Below are positions 18,501-23,044 of a DNA stretch of 42,500 bases, piece by piece. Every line of letters begins with the position of its first letter. The stretch's first letter is position 1. A program made the position numbers and the translations under genes. The stretch comes from Symbiodinium natans (taxonomy: Eukaryota > Sar > Dinophyceae > Suessiales > Symbiodiniaceae). Below the pieces are notes generated by a model. The model saw nothing but the letters and a program-made list of their open reading frames with translations. It had not been told where the DNA came from and ran no database searches. Location of the stretch: NCBI GenBank assembly GCA_905221605.1, contig CAJNDS010000572.1:62501-105000 (forward strand). Direction: 5' to 3'.

Positions 18501-19297
18501 CCGACCGCTGCACTGCTCCGCGGCACCTTTCCCTCCTCCTCCCCAGCTGCCACCATAGCCTTTGTACCTCGGGCGAACGCGCGCAGCGTGTTTTAGGGTC
18601 CAGGGCTTCTAGGGGGCCCTGAACCAGGTTCGAGAGCATCCGCCGGATTGAGGGGGAGTCGGTTTTGGTGGCGCTGTTAAGGCCTGTGCCAGCCCCACCC
18701 TCACCACCCAGTGTCCAAAATTGTCAAGGCCTCCTGAATCAAGCTGTCTCTAGGGTTTAGGGTTTAGAGTTTAGGGTCTAGGGGTTTAGGGTTTAGGGGT
18801 TTAGGGGTCTAGGGTTCAGGGTCGAGGGTTTAGGGTTTAGAGTTTAGGGTTGAGGGGCTTAGGATAGGGCGGACTCCCAGAGCCACAGGGTTTAGGAACA
18901 AAGGCTTACAGGCTTTAGGGTTTAGGGTTTAGGGTTGAGAGTTTAGGGTGGAGGGGGCCTTAAAGCTTAAAGACATCGGCTCCAGAAGTCTGGTCTCCCT
19001 CCGCTCTCAGCACAGAGTGGCAGTTCAGGATTCCGAGGCCTAAACCCTAAACCCTAATCCCTAAACCCTAAAGCACTGAGGGCAGAGCATCTTCGCAGAG
19101 AGTGCAAGTGCGTCTCGAGGGCAAGAAACCAAGAGCCAAAAATGCTGCAGAGTCGGCTTGGGACACCCCTGCTCCCCGGTTTAGGGTTTAGGGTTTAGGG
19201 TTTAGGGTTTAGGGTTTAGGGTGTTTCTCCCTCCCACCCCCAAGAAAAAAGCCCTGAACCCGTAACCACCCCCTCCCTCCCCACCATCGCTTTTCAT
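2277..19297 (-). CDS. Glycine-rich RRM RNA-binding protein, ten microexons (RRM gene 1)
   Basis: Exons in transcript order: 19297-19260, 18567-18527, 16936-16863, 15853-15810, 15149-15101, 14737-14699, 14261-14223, 3734-3673, 3048-3021, 2360-2277. Their lengths sum to 498 nt, exactly 166 codons with ATG at 19297 and TGA at 2279-2277, giving 165 aa; all nine junctions keep phase. Nine acceptors read AG|G; donors are GT (1,2,4,5,8,9), GC (6,7) and GA (3). The protein has a Gly/Tyr/Trp/Lys-rich N-terminus (KGYGGSWGGGGKGW, GYGGYG), a Met-rich stretch (GMMMGAYGGMMMPPM), a GKGKGKGKS linker, then one RRM: RNP2-like VWIGNIPE, helix QWKELQTLVDE, WVEIFRGKGKG-AAVVY as RNP1 strand, ALNG and IVVDSWEKG. 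It is predicted to bind RNA; such small Gly-rich RRM proteins are abundant in dinoflagellates. Coding is 3% of the 17 kb; the rest is telomeric arrays and mobile DNA. No transcript is available, so splice sites are inferred. Confidence 0.88.
2361..3020 (-). repeat. RRM gene 1 intron 9: telomeric arrays and a hairpin element
   Basis: This 660-bp intron runs from GT (3020-3019) to AG before 2360. It holds TTTAGGG and CCCTAAA arrays in both orientations (2398-2460, 2786-2850, 2968-3000) and a palindromic element at 2570-2669. The island 2690-2780 has an open minus-strand frame but no consistent splice role. Confidence 0.75.
2570..2669. mobile_element. Palindromic MITE-like element
   Basis: The ends are inverted copies of each other: GGGTAGTTTCCTAAATTAGG on the left against CCTAATTTAGAGAACTACCC on the right, with a middle of about 55 bp. 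No coding capacity. Flanking target duplication is not clear. It sits in intron 9 of RRM gene 1. Confidence 0.6.
3049..3672 (-). repeat. RRM gene 1 intron 8: telomeric and variant arrays
   Basis: This 624-bp intron (GT donor at 3672) contains a TTTAGGG array at 3090-3178, a TTGAGGG variant block at about 3473-3515 and a CCCTAAA array at 3572-3610. The remaining sequence (3190-3440) is degenerate telomere-like repeat with one open plus-strand frame of 77 codons, which I treat as chance because it is largely a translation of repeat units. Confidence 0.7.
4242..4246. repeat. 5-bp target-site duplication, left copy
   Basis: TAGGG directly abuts the left LTR and is repeated at 12752-12756 directly after the right LTR. 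Because the target was a TTTAGGG array, duplication length cannot be fixed with certainty, but the LTR edges defined by comparing the two LTRs give exactly 5 bp, the usual size for Ty1/copia and Ty3/gypsy integrases. Confidence 0.75.
4247..4525 (-). repeat. 3' LTR of the retrotransposon
   Basis: 279 bp, bounded by TG at the 5' side and TA at the 3' side on the minus strand (canonical would be TG...CA). It matches 12473-12751 except for two C/T differences near the 3' end (around 4270 and 4280 versus aligned positions), consistent with recent insertion. An open frame of about 70 codons runs through both LTRs but has no known domain. Confidence 0.93.
4526..4536 (-). promoter_or_regulatory. Polypurine tract
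   Basis: On the minus strand GACAGGGGGAG ends immediately before the TG of the 3' LTR, the position and composition expected of the plus-strand DNA primer in LTR elements. Confidence 0.8.
4537..4897 (-). other. 3' untranslated region of the retrotransposon
   Basis: About 360 bp between the stop of ORF4 and the polypurine tract. It has no substantial open frame that continues the ORFs and no repeat in common with the rest of the window. No pol remnant is visible. Confidence 0.6.
4898..5167 (-). CDS. Retrotransposon ORF4, small acidic protein
   Basis: 89 aa with its own ATG at 5167, overlapping the end of ORF3 by 23 nt in a different frame. The N-terminal half is Glu/Asp-rich, the C-terminal half predicts helix (leucine/isoleucine spaced in VSDLEYILLQLHLKI) and ends in a basic KKK tail. 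No family recognised. The overlapping ATG suggests coupled termination-reinitiation rather than frameshifting. It could also be a decayed end of ORF3. Confidence 0.55.
   Translation of the reverse strand: MSEPIPNKEEVVMVQDPEEKDRPSDADAPGSATVNEELGQSCQAIEDAKREGLVSSIQRGVQDPVLTVSDLEYILLQLHLKIANNRKKK
5145..7184 (-). CDS. Retrotransposon ORF3, triple CCCH zinc-finger protein
   Basis: 679 aa from the first ATG (7184); the frame is open back to 7229 and so overlaps the end of ORF2 by about 17-19 nt in the -1 frame. Residues 1-170 form a Leu/Met-rich, probably helical region of unknown fold; 170-300 are acidic and Gly/Ser-rich; three CCCH fingers follow at about 460-540 (C-x9-C-x5-C-x3-H, C-x8-C-x5-C-x3-H, C-x8-C-x5-C-x3-H), then an Arg/Pro-rich linker and an acidic C-terminus. 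CCCH fingers of this spacing bind single-stranded RNA. In the element they may do the job CCHC knuckles do in ordinary Gag, packaging RNA, but that is inference. There is no polymerase, protease or integrase motif. Confidence 0.8.
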   Translation of the reverse strand: MRRGLTDRSVWPAMAYMAQRICAEMVQVDEMNAQLGTGALLFQRRDQGHYTDLHHSFHDNPCLPAVGNYPLSVMGALLSPGLEGEFKNTDKFGTAMEAIAYDWSRSPGMEVHIELMARVAKMVHPFLNLGAQGSVMVSEFLWQRGRARLMEFLQAATCADQLEALWRRMDDDADEEVDPSTAVLEVLGPEGAVLDQGNNESLIPIEDAGGETSGDTGGDGKAPEVSPEEETSSGSSRLADTRIFLWSVYSRVASNFSMQDRTTGKIFDSTKGYPGEGPNNDDNPSSKGNLPWISEDYLDEVVSKKMERSSDMDGFVPGSEGPLEKVEVENVTASKILMALWKKGHRVGYRRLCRLNASGCKVGAMKRPIKRVQKIGTRKAFMKMFNVFGSSQHGSGVGGKPIMKVVGPRPGFPAVLQAPNTDSTSGEGSSPQVHGNVHVEHNRPMDRYEAERLEKRKKGFCYWFGKGKDRCKFGDDCKFIHSEDDVVLHSYWCKYYVAGRECFAGKDCGFSHDATGVRCVQFARSGKCRFGDRCVFEHGVPLEKQRPRSPRTPPRDGPRRKSGANGGEKEISPEQFDDDEEDFMVYDEETKMTELLMEAISFLSGGKPDLARAEADPLFKLLKFTGDAGQMDQVWVSWTTEMLSVLELLEVVKSYEVSLAEVEEWVNDLRIWYERANSQ
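7211..10774 (-). CDS. Retrotransposon ORF2, S1 + three CCCH + SAM-like protein
   Basis: The frame is open from 10774 to the TGA at 7213-7211 (about 1187 codons); the first ATG is at 10693, 30 nt after the ORF1 stop, giving 1160 aa if initiated there. Visible order: acidic leader; an S1-like OB fold (GDEIMGLVRCINGYGAFLDL ... FGDTVNGTVK ... GTIILD, about residues 119-185 of the open frame); a helical region; CCCH fingers at about 426-444, 518-537 and 569-590; a SAM-like helical segment at about 700-747; then a long Arg/Ser- and Glu-rich low-complexity tail. S1, CCCH and SAM modules all point to RNA binding or oligomerisation. The frame relative to ORF1 is -1 with a 50-nt overlap, as in gag-pol, but I see no canonical X XXY YYZ slippery site. 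Confidence 0.8.
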   Translation of the reverse strand, partial: STQLPCSGEDLPAAEGVTKDSNDGSTPMKGEVLPSGSSPEVDTERITADEAKPLAEKKGGPEVQEHKKDELVGLVEQDEQCDSKVKTKDAPGADDTEVVSEEHTKKVPRAGALESPGTHCYQEGDEIMGLVRCINGYGAFLDLGDLNVLIPAEGNNTCHFRFGDTVNGTVKLVEDDGTIILDTFLVLEEDVEDSSSTLRKWKPSGWSTWWTNSWYVGQWYRDSNGQWDWKQEEEQSDEELVVQELSSEEREERQLYGEKIYKALLENGNEEEAYVGKITGMLLGRPMEDLQECVADQAFLNAEARRAYGILQNGGWKPDGTESTGLGKLTTFSRKQYHNALFELACKKRRFSRPVVGEAVATVLNQGEDEFWNALWLDTKLFLQELDGAVQSMSKRENKPMEAYMDPDQYKKAYMTPKTVLSPGYSKLCKFFNRGRCRNGDECSYEHRRYGEGWPGGGSTDPKNSQEADDEDGNIGDPPTEEGTVDEAQQEREDLAFRAKYNFGKGASKGEPTSGEPKGRLCLYYNQGGCKYGTACRYLHNDDIALEGTWEPGKSWDNASRKSLRDAGFHNCCFDYYLRGRCRKGLNFCKYSHDEMSEERLSLLKHLVQVANQVRFEKERGWEITDRSTFQPPASGGAESSSSSAPKALQMTNVSQKDGEKGTLDEAEADEQKNSVAASTGTQLQNPEEPIENWMARNAHLWVYTPHVSEVMITLGVTNVSDLQEFIFVEDLVDKGINKVTACKILQLVGDVRYRPGGPEKAVPSDASVRVQQSSGNKGTGRAAVRTLTQVREAEDSGAKTMPRGSYRELFDKVRYRDGWTLAQRSPLCVQKLRLVGVGMPPVNPPTKKYRSRSNPVRRGRPLLDKKQVRQVPRSRSQRRVQPAEVVEKPKPLELKPRGGLSYRFSRAWADVVDDDEQAEALVSYAASSSDSSEEETNAVQRLKEIFLQERDSQRTANRGNVPQSGSSGSNDGPKKSVHLGEGRDKASRGETRQEVTSQVFSLPQPSRRAERSQKRARDGSVMVGSLAVGSTDEVLPGQGVAGQVNVSESAQVLPGQEVAGQETAPEGAVQISGEETDQKEGEGGSNDLRGDDAKILDGGPVRSDLQQLLVKGLLTRIYWKVAVGKLPVGQRDCQKGSNKMDRNLVISMSSEGASEQDENLALEDDADQSMGDGAMVVLVYDPRLIR
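10723..12405 (-). CDS. Retrotransposon ORF1, WW-domain protein
   Basis: 560 aa from the first ATG at 12405, 68 nt downstream of the 5' LTR; the frame is open from a GTG at 12438 but an ATG start is expected in a eukaryote. A WW domain lies at about residues 222-250 (W-x-W ... GRQYYYC ... SKWTLP), preceded by a predicted coiled coil rich in Glu/Arg/Leu (EEEILQMEAERLRQL). The remainder is acidic and Ser/Gly-rich, probably disordered. WW domains bind proline-rich partners. In position it corresponds to Gag but shows no capsid or CCHC signature. It ends in TGA at 10725-10723 inside the ORF2 frame. Confidence 0.78.
   Translation of the reverse strand: MPSPKRWLQLASDGGQDGGAGNGAAESLGERSVLEEVIPGAEEHLEEALVAESPNVGMNPNRDMVSNAEAEGRAVSVSPKPGEKRNWDATGGIDREMEVTVLRVLHKHGYQPSSSTSGRMVDQESQTDLIGEVLQAARRPLNKIKRDPSSSSQGGGSGHEQKGADSFEAAPAAGYAMGEEEILQMEAERLRQLSEEEDEMRQVSERDGFRKDEHLIKACDGTTWEWHLHEDGRQYYYCLDTQESKWTLPVVGEKMKSDEVVGSPSGNELEMEAALDSSSSTPKTESTRAFQGSVNSLGEKDFSSTIRDSGPRAGGDAPTSGSPDEEEIPGNRTDIAGAQHLDREGMGALSEGVAAVESVGPEEKIPNVEIGTVSAAEDRVVDVVPVVRECGPGDLEDGGKRSCVATEEVSSFGAKVPAIQREKEASGIAGDTEDLKNEAWSANDARVDAPDITWSAKEARVEVHMALRSTGDCNNGAQVSAAADDGGSQVDALVQPEVSREERNDKGYTGANEAAVVNDGGNSPLEAMEPKEPAVEESVPAVDDRLNCPAVEKICLLQKV
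12458..12472 (-). promoter_or_regulatory. Primer binding site complementary to the anticodon arm of initiator tRNA-Met
   Basis: Directly after the 5' LTR the minus strand reads GGTTATGAGCCCAAA. This is complementary to TTTGGGCTCATAACC, the anticodon stem-loop of eukaryotic initiator tRNA-Met (CAT anticodon in the middle). Drosophila copia and yeast Ty5 are known to prime from such an internal, cleaved half-tRNA rather than from the tRNA 3' end. A conventional TGG-starting site is absent. Confidence 0.88.
12473..12751 (-). repeat. 5' LTR of the retrotransposon
   Basis: 279-bp LTR nearly identical to 4247-4525. On the minus strand it contains a TATA-like AAATATAAG at about 12522-12530, 50 bp from its 3' edge, and TTTGGCTCAAG, which equals the last 11 nt of the dinoflagellate spliced leader as I remember it. 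The TSD TAGGG follows at 12752-12756. Confidence 0.93.
12752..12756. repeat. 5-bp target-site duplication, right copy
   Basis: TAGGG adjoining the right LTR; partner of 4242-4246. The flanking sequence beyond is a TTTAGGG array, so the element inserted into telomeric repeat. Confidence 0.75.
12836..12941. mobile_element. GGGATGTTCCC-family MITE, diverged copy
   Basis: Starts TTGGGATGTCC and ends GGAACATCCCAAG, with the internal ATTAAGGACTGT seen in the copies at 13243-13346 and 34844-34983. Non-coding. The left terminal repeat has lost bases relative to the other copies. Confidence 0.6.
13243..13346. mobile_element. GGGATGTTCCC-family MITE
   Basis: Terminal inverted repeats CTTGGGATGTTCCCCC and GGGTGAACATCCAAG, with inner inverted arms ACAGTCCTTAAT and ATTAAGGACTGT. 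No coding capacity. Together with the two other copies this defines a repeat family of about 105-140 bp. Confidence 0.7.
13421..14222. repeat. Poly(C)/poly(A) module and degenerate telomeric sequence
   Basis: A C-tract of about 20 is followed directly by an A-tract of about 18 (13424-13459). A second C-tract with CA repeats lies at 13850-13880, and a third C-then-A run at 14081-14099. The rest is degenerate TTTAGGG/CCCTAAA. Nothing coding is supported between here and exon 7 of RRM gene 1. Confidence 0.65.
14262..14698 (-). repeat. RRM gene 1 intron 6
   Basis: 437 bp with a GC donor (GAG|GCCGCG) and CAG|GGC acceptor. Contains a TTTAGGG array near the 3' end and a CCCTAAA array at 14580-14690 with octamer variants (CCCTAAAA, CCCTAAG). 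The unique sequence at 14380-14575 shows nothing I can assign. Confidence 0.7.
14738..15100 (-). repeat. RRM gene 1 intron 5
   Basis: 363 bp, GT donor (AAA|GTCGCC) and TCAG|GAC acceptor. Contains CCCTACA/CCCTAAA mixed arrays at 14760-14870 and a CCCTAAA array at 15024-15070. Nothing else recognised. Confidence 0.7.
15150..15809 (-). repeat. RRM gene 1 intron 4
   Basis: 660 bp, GT donor (AT|GTCCC). Holds a short CCTATAAA variant series (15190-15250), degenerate heptamers and an A/T-poorer unique block 15420-15620 whose open plus-strand frame looks like chance. No mobile element was recognised. Confidence 0.65.
15854..16862 (-). repeat. RRM gene 1 intron 3
   Basis: About 1.0 kb with a GA donor (AAG|GACTGG). 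Contains a long CCCTAAA array at 16127-16244, a TTTAGGG block at 16372-16415 and CCCTAAA at 16795-16851 abutting the exon. The unique stretch 15945-16115 contains an 82-codon minus-strand frame with no visible homology. Confidence 0.7.
16937..18526 (-). repeat. RRM gene 1 intron 2, with LINE fragment
   Basis: 1.6 kb, GT donor. From the right: short CCCTAAA arrays (18420-18490), a unique block, the reverse-transcriptase fragment at about 17764-18263, G-rich tracts (17508-17530) and degenerate heptamers down to exon 3. Confidence 0.7.
17764..18263 (-). pseudogene. Fragment of a non-LTR (LINE) reverse transcriptase
   Basis: The minus-strand frame reads continuously from about 18263 to 17764 and contains a signature of LINE-type RT N-terminal motifs: W-x-D-A-x-LVLIRKP, then YRPIGLQDQLGKLTFKALVE, i.e. 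the lys-pro 'K-x-G' strand and RPI motif 1 followed by the 'gK...k' helix. The palm motif with YADD is missing because the fragment stops before it; a stop lies just upstream. It is therefore a dead 5'- and 3'-truncated remnant, embedded in intron 2 of RRM gene 1 in the same orientation. A group II intron RT is a less likely alternative. Confidence 0.75.
18568..19259 (-). repeat. RRM gene 1 intron 1
   Basis: 692 bp, GT donor (TACGG|GTTCAG) and GAG|GTAC acceptor. TTTAGGG arrays at 18750-18860, 18915-18945 and 19178-19222 separate unique blocks of 60-150 bp that I cannot assign. Confidence 0.7.
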
Positions 19298-19554
19298 TGT
19301 GGCGCGTGAGGTTTCTGGTGGCTCCGGCTTAGGGCTTCCGGTTGTCTGGTTTAGGGGTTTGAGGGCTTGAGGGTTTAGGGGTTTTAGGGCTTGAGGGTTT
19401 TTTGTAAGGTGACATTCGCTAGAGGTATTAAGGAGCTTTTGGCTTTTGAAGATTCAGGCTCTGAGGTTTATGGTTGGAGCTTTAGGGTTTAGAGGCCTTT
19501 GGAGCAGAGGTGCTTCGGGGTACAGGGTTTGTGGGTAGGGGCTGCTGGATATGG
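19298..19554. other. Presumed 5' leader and upstream spacer of RRM gene 1
   Basis: 257 bp of degenerate TTTAGGG-like sequence between the ATG of RRM gene 1 and the next coding-looking island. No TATA box is seen; several AG dinucleotides upstream of the ATG could accept a trans-spliced leader but none stands out. Confidence 0.4.
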
Positions 19555-19740
19555 CTAGTGCTGCTCCTCCTCCAGTGTTGCTTCGAAGGAGTCGGAATGA
19601 CCACGCAGCTTGAAATCGGTCTTGCGTGGGACCCCGCCGATCGCCGATTCGTGAGAACAGGACTGACTCCTCGTAGACCCACTGAACCCTACGACCTCGA
19701 CACAGTGTTTTAGGACCAAAACACCTCCACCTGTTGCGTT
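19555..19740 (-). CDS. Candidate C-terminal exon of an unknown gene
   Basis: A minus-strand frame ends in TAG at 19557-19555 and reads SHESAIGGVPRKTDFKLRG, then HSDSFEATLEEEQH, with GC-rich third positions and mixed charged composition, unlike the repeat-derived frames around it. An AG lies upstream of the block. I recognise no family. Both alternative frames on this island are also open for a while, so the call rests on composition only. Confidence 0.35.
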   Translation of the reverse strand, partial: NATGGGVLVLKHCVEVVGFSGSTRSQSCSHESAIGGVPRKTDFKLRGHSDSFEATLEEEQH

Positions 19741-19799
19741 TCACTCTTTGTCAAACTTCAGGCTGGACTATCATCCTCGCGGCCCCTCGGCAGGGGGTG

Positions 19800-20105
19800 A
19801 GACGCTCAGGAGTTCAGGGCCACCGAGAGGCAGCAGATGTGCCATGGAATGCACCCTTGAACCCAAAACCATGTATCCCGGCGCAATCTGTAGGATGCCC
19901 CTGCAAGCTGTGCATTGCTAGGATGGCCCTTGAAACCCACCCTCTGAAAATATTCCTGAATACAATAAGGGAAAATATAAAATGTCCCAGGGGCCTACCT
20001 AGATTCGAAAGCCGCCATCGAAACTCTATCTCCACCAGTGGCTGCCCTCAGCAGCCCCGAGCCAGCGCTGAGCTGTCGTGGGGGTTGATGAGGATGTTCA
20101 AGTAG
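19800..20105 (-). other. Unassigned unique island split by a short element
   Basis: Unique sequence on both sides of the repeat at 19918-19998. Minus-strand frames on either side (RVSMAAFES to the right; NAQLAGASYRLRRDTWFW to the left) look coding-like and could be two exons of one gene, perhaps that ending at 19555, but the joining is not resolved. Confidence 0.3.
19918..19998. mobile_element. CTAGG-family element, short copy
   Basis: Begins CTAGGATGGCCCTTGAAACC and ends AAAATGTCCCAGGGGCCTAC. The same two ends bound intron 6 of the ankyrin gene (38147-38375), so this is a deleted relative of an element that acts as an intron there. Non-coding. Confidence 0.65.
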
Positions 20106-20529
20106 ACTAAACCCTAAACCCTAAACCCGAGGGGTTAAGGAGTTCAGGTGTTTGGGGTTTTGCGGCTTGGGACTTTAGGTGTTTGGGTTTTTGCGGGTTG
20201 AGAGCTCAGGGTACAGGGAACAACGGATGAAGTCCGGGACATAGTGATGCTTGCACGGGCAGCAACACAAACAAGCAACCGACAACCACGCAAGCAACCC
20301 TAAACCCTAAACCCTAAACGTCCCCAAGGTACTGTATGAAAATGGGGAGTCGTCCTCCAGCAGGTACTTGGGGCATGGAGCTTCAGACTCTGGGCTGAGG
20401 CGGATGCAAAGGCCTGGTGTTTAGGGTTTAGGGTTTAGGGTTGAGGGTTTAGGGTTTGGGGTTTAGGGCTTAGGGTTTAGGGCTCCGTGTTGAGGATCGT
20501 CATACGGTTTCGGGTACTCGAGCTTGTGG
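20106..20529. repeat. Degenerate telomeric sequence
   Basis: Short TTTAGGG/CCCTAAA runs (20106-20130, 20298-20320, 20418-20480) and unique pieces at 20220-20290 and 20325-20400. Nothing coding is supported. Confidence 0.5.
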
Positions 20530-20770
20530 GGTTTAGGGTACTTGGTGGGGGTCAAGCAGGTAGAATGGCGTCTTAGAGATCGTTGCAAAGGTTCGATCCT
20601 CCTCAACCTCCTCTGGCTTCGGCCTACGTCTGCGAAACGCTTCCCGCGGCTGCATGCGAAGTTTCGTGTCTTTAGGTCGAGACTCAAGAGTACGCCAGGA
20701 ATAGAAAGGGTCAAAAAGGGACAGAGGGCCTACTCCTCCACGTTCGGGTCGCCAAGTTCAGAGGCCTTTA
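20530..20770 (-). CDS. Coding-looking island, unknown protein
   Basis: A minus-strand frame is open for about 75 codons, contains RPKDTKLRMQPREAF and RPKPEEVEEDRTFATISKT, and runs to a TAA that is part of a CCCTAAA unit. The composition (Arg, Lys, Glu, Pro) is that of a protein, not of repeat translation. A second frame from the right edge reads KASELGDPNVEE then stop. Its right edge coincides with the 110-bp palindromic element, whose terminus would provide an AG|G acceptor (CTCTAG|G). I cannot tell which frame is used or name a family. Confidence 0.35.
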
Positions 20771-20880
20771 CCTAGAGGGTCCATTTGTATTACTATTATG
20801 GCATTAGGTACCCAAAAACCATACTAAATAGGGTTTTGGGGTACCTAATTCCATAATAGTACTACAAATGGACCCTCTGG
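20771..20880 (+). mobile_element. 110-bp palindromic element (CCTAGAGGGTCC family), copy 1
   Basis: A near-perfect hairpin: CCTAGAGGGTCCATTTGTA at one end, inverted TACAAATGGACCCTCTGG at the other, with inner arms GGCATTAGGTACCC and GGGGTACCTAATTCC around AAAACC/GGTTTT. Flanks TTTA and GTTA may be a decayed target duplication. Three further copies are in the window. Confidence 0.85.
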
Positions 20881-22670
20881 GTTAGCCTAGGCCAGCGGTT
20901 TAGGGTTTAGGGCTTAGAGGGTTTAGCTGTCACATCTCCTGAGCCCTGAACCCTCAACTGAGCTTTGAAGCTGTACCTATCCCTAGGGCTCCAAGTATAC
21001 AAACCACATGTACATGGGCGTCTAAAGCCTGTAAACAGTACCTACTTTGGGCGATTTGGAGCCTTGGGGTATTGAAGGGTATATAACACTAACACGGAAC
21101 CCTGAACCCGAAACCCTAAACAGTTTAGGATAAGGGCAGGCGGAGTCTTGAGCAATGACCCGCTAAGTTGCACCTCGCTCTCTTATTTGCGCTGAGGGCT
21201 TAGGGAGGTTTCTCTAGGAATCAGGTGCAGGAAGGTATGAGTAGGCGCAGTCAGGTGTACAATTTATGGCTCAGGAGGGTTTGGCTCTCCCTAAACCCTA
21301 AAACCTAAACCCTAAACCTTTGCTCATGGTGCTGTTGGGACTGTGCAGGCACGAGGAGAGGATGAAGTGATACAACCAAGGGACCCAGAATGAGCTGGCT
21401 CCTTATACTCACATGATTCTAAGTACCCTGCGAAGGACATGTAATCAACTTATACCCGAAACCCTAAACCCCAAACCCCAAACAATAAACCCTAAACCCT
21501 AAACCCTAAACCCTAAACCCTAAACCCTAAACCCTAAACCCTAAACCCTAAACCCCTACATATGAGCTTCCACATGGAACTTTCTCCTAGACCCTCACTG
21601 TCCCATGATCGGCTGCCATAAAGGATTTAGGGTATACGGTTTAGGGTTTAGGGTTTAGGGCAAGAATCGCAAGAGTAGCGGGAGGCATCGAAGATGTCAA
21701 AGACTACCACGGGGCACCCATCTCGGTACAGAACGAAAAGACACGTGCCTTTTGGCATCAAGCCCTAACTAGAGCACACGTTCCCAAACGCCAGACCCTA
21801 AACGGCCCTAAACCTTAAGCCCTTGTAGTGTGTAGGGTGAGGGTATCAATTTCGAGGTTTCCTATGATAGGGATTTGGGGGAGTTGCGCGGACTACCTAC
21901 CAGGACCTACCATCCCTGAACCCTAAACCCTAAACACCAACCCCAAACCCGAAACCCTCCTAAGCCCTAAGCTCCAAACCCTCTTGGGTTCCGAAATTGG
22001 GCCCCGCGCTACTGTCGACAGCGGGCCGGAGTGGTGCCGTGGGCAAAGAAGGGGGTCACTTCATGATCATTCGCGTTTAGGGTTTAGGGTTCAGGGCTCA
22101 GGTTTCAGGCTTCAGTGCTCAGGGCTAGGGGCTCAGGTTTTAGGGTTTAGGGCTGAGGGTTTGGGGTTAAGGGCTCAGGTCTTAAGGTCCAAGGATCAGG
22201 TTTTAGGGCTGCAGTAATGCCCCCCCCCCCCAATCATAACCGCAATGTACGATAGCTCTATCGACACGGGGTTTCGGGGTTTGAGTTCCCCCGTTTGGGG
22301 TGACATCTGCTTTGCGTTTCGGACGGCGGTAGGAGGTTGGGAAAAAGTCGCCCTAAAGATTAACACCTGCGAAACCCTAAGACCCTGATAGGATGGGAAG
22401 AAAAAAGCCCCACTGGCGAACACAACCATTAACAACTACCTTGCTTGTCTGCAAGTATACCCCAAACCCTAAACCCTAACCTCTGAACCCTAAACCCTAA
22501 ACCCTAAACCCTAAACCCTAAACCCTAAACCCTAAATCCCAAACCCAGTCGCACCGGCGCACTCACAGCCGTCTGCGGCTGACCGTGTCGATTCACCGGT
22601 ATGTACCTTGCACTCGGCGTGTGTGGTTCACATGGGTCGATGGGTCACCAAAAACCCTCTCTTATCAATT

Positions 22671-22701
<31 letters not shown>

Positions 22702-22795
22702 CCTGATTCATTTCTGTACTTATCTATTTCTGTATTTACTTATATTCACATTTTTTACTTCTATCTCATTTTTAGTTTTGTTTTTTTTCTTTTAT
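20881..22795. repeat. Telomeric arrays and unassigned unique blocks
   Basis: CCCTAAA arrays at 21480-21555 and 22460-22540, TTTAGGG at 21636-21660 and 22077-22160 (degenerate), with unique blocks at 20985-21075, 21120-21290, 21320-21455, 21660-21780 and 22200-22440. An AT dinucleotide tract lies at 22674-22700, followed by a T-rich block. I see no gene I can defend. Confidence 0.5.
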
Positions 22796-23044
22796 GCAAT
22801 TCCGAACAATCGGCCACCAACCCTGAAGCAATTCCGAACAATTGCGCCAATCGGCACCAACCCTAATGCAGTTCCGAACAATCAAACACCAACCCTAATG
22901 CAAGTCCGCCCAATCAGGCACGAACCCTAATGCAATTCCGAACGGCACCAACACTAATGCAATTCAACAATCGGCACCAACCCGAACGCAATGCAGAATA
23001 ATCGGCACCAACCCTAAATGCAATTCCGAACAATCGGCAACAAC
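22796..23044 (+). repeat. Minisatellite of about 32 bp, eight imperfect units
   Basis: Units of 27-40 bp share the pattern GCAATTCCGAACAATCGGCA followed by CCAACCCTAAT. Each unit ends in ACCCTAA, so part of the unit may derive from the telomere heptamer. Divergence among units is substantial, indicating an old array. Confidence 0.85.

Noticed and set aside
22796-23044. CRISPR-like repeat array
   Set aside because: Units are contiguous and diverged without unique spacers; it is a minisatellite in a eukaryotic genome.
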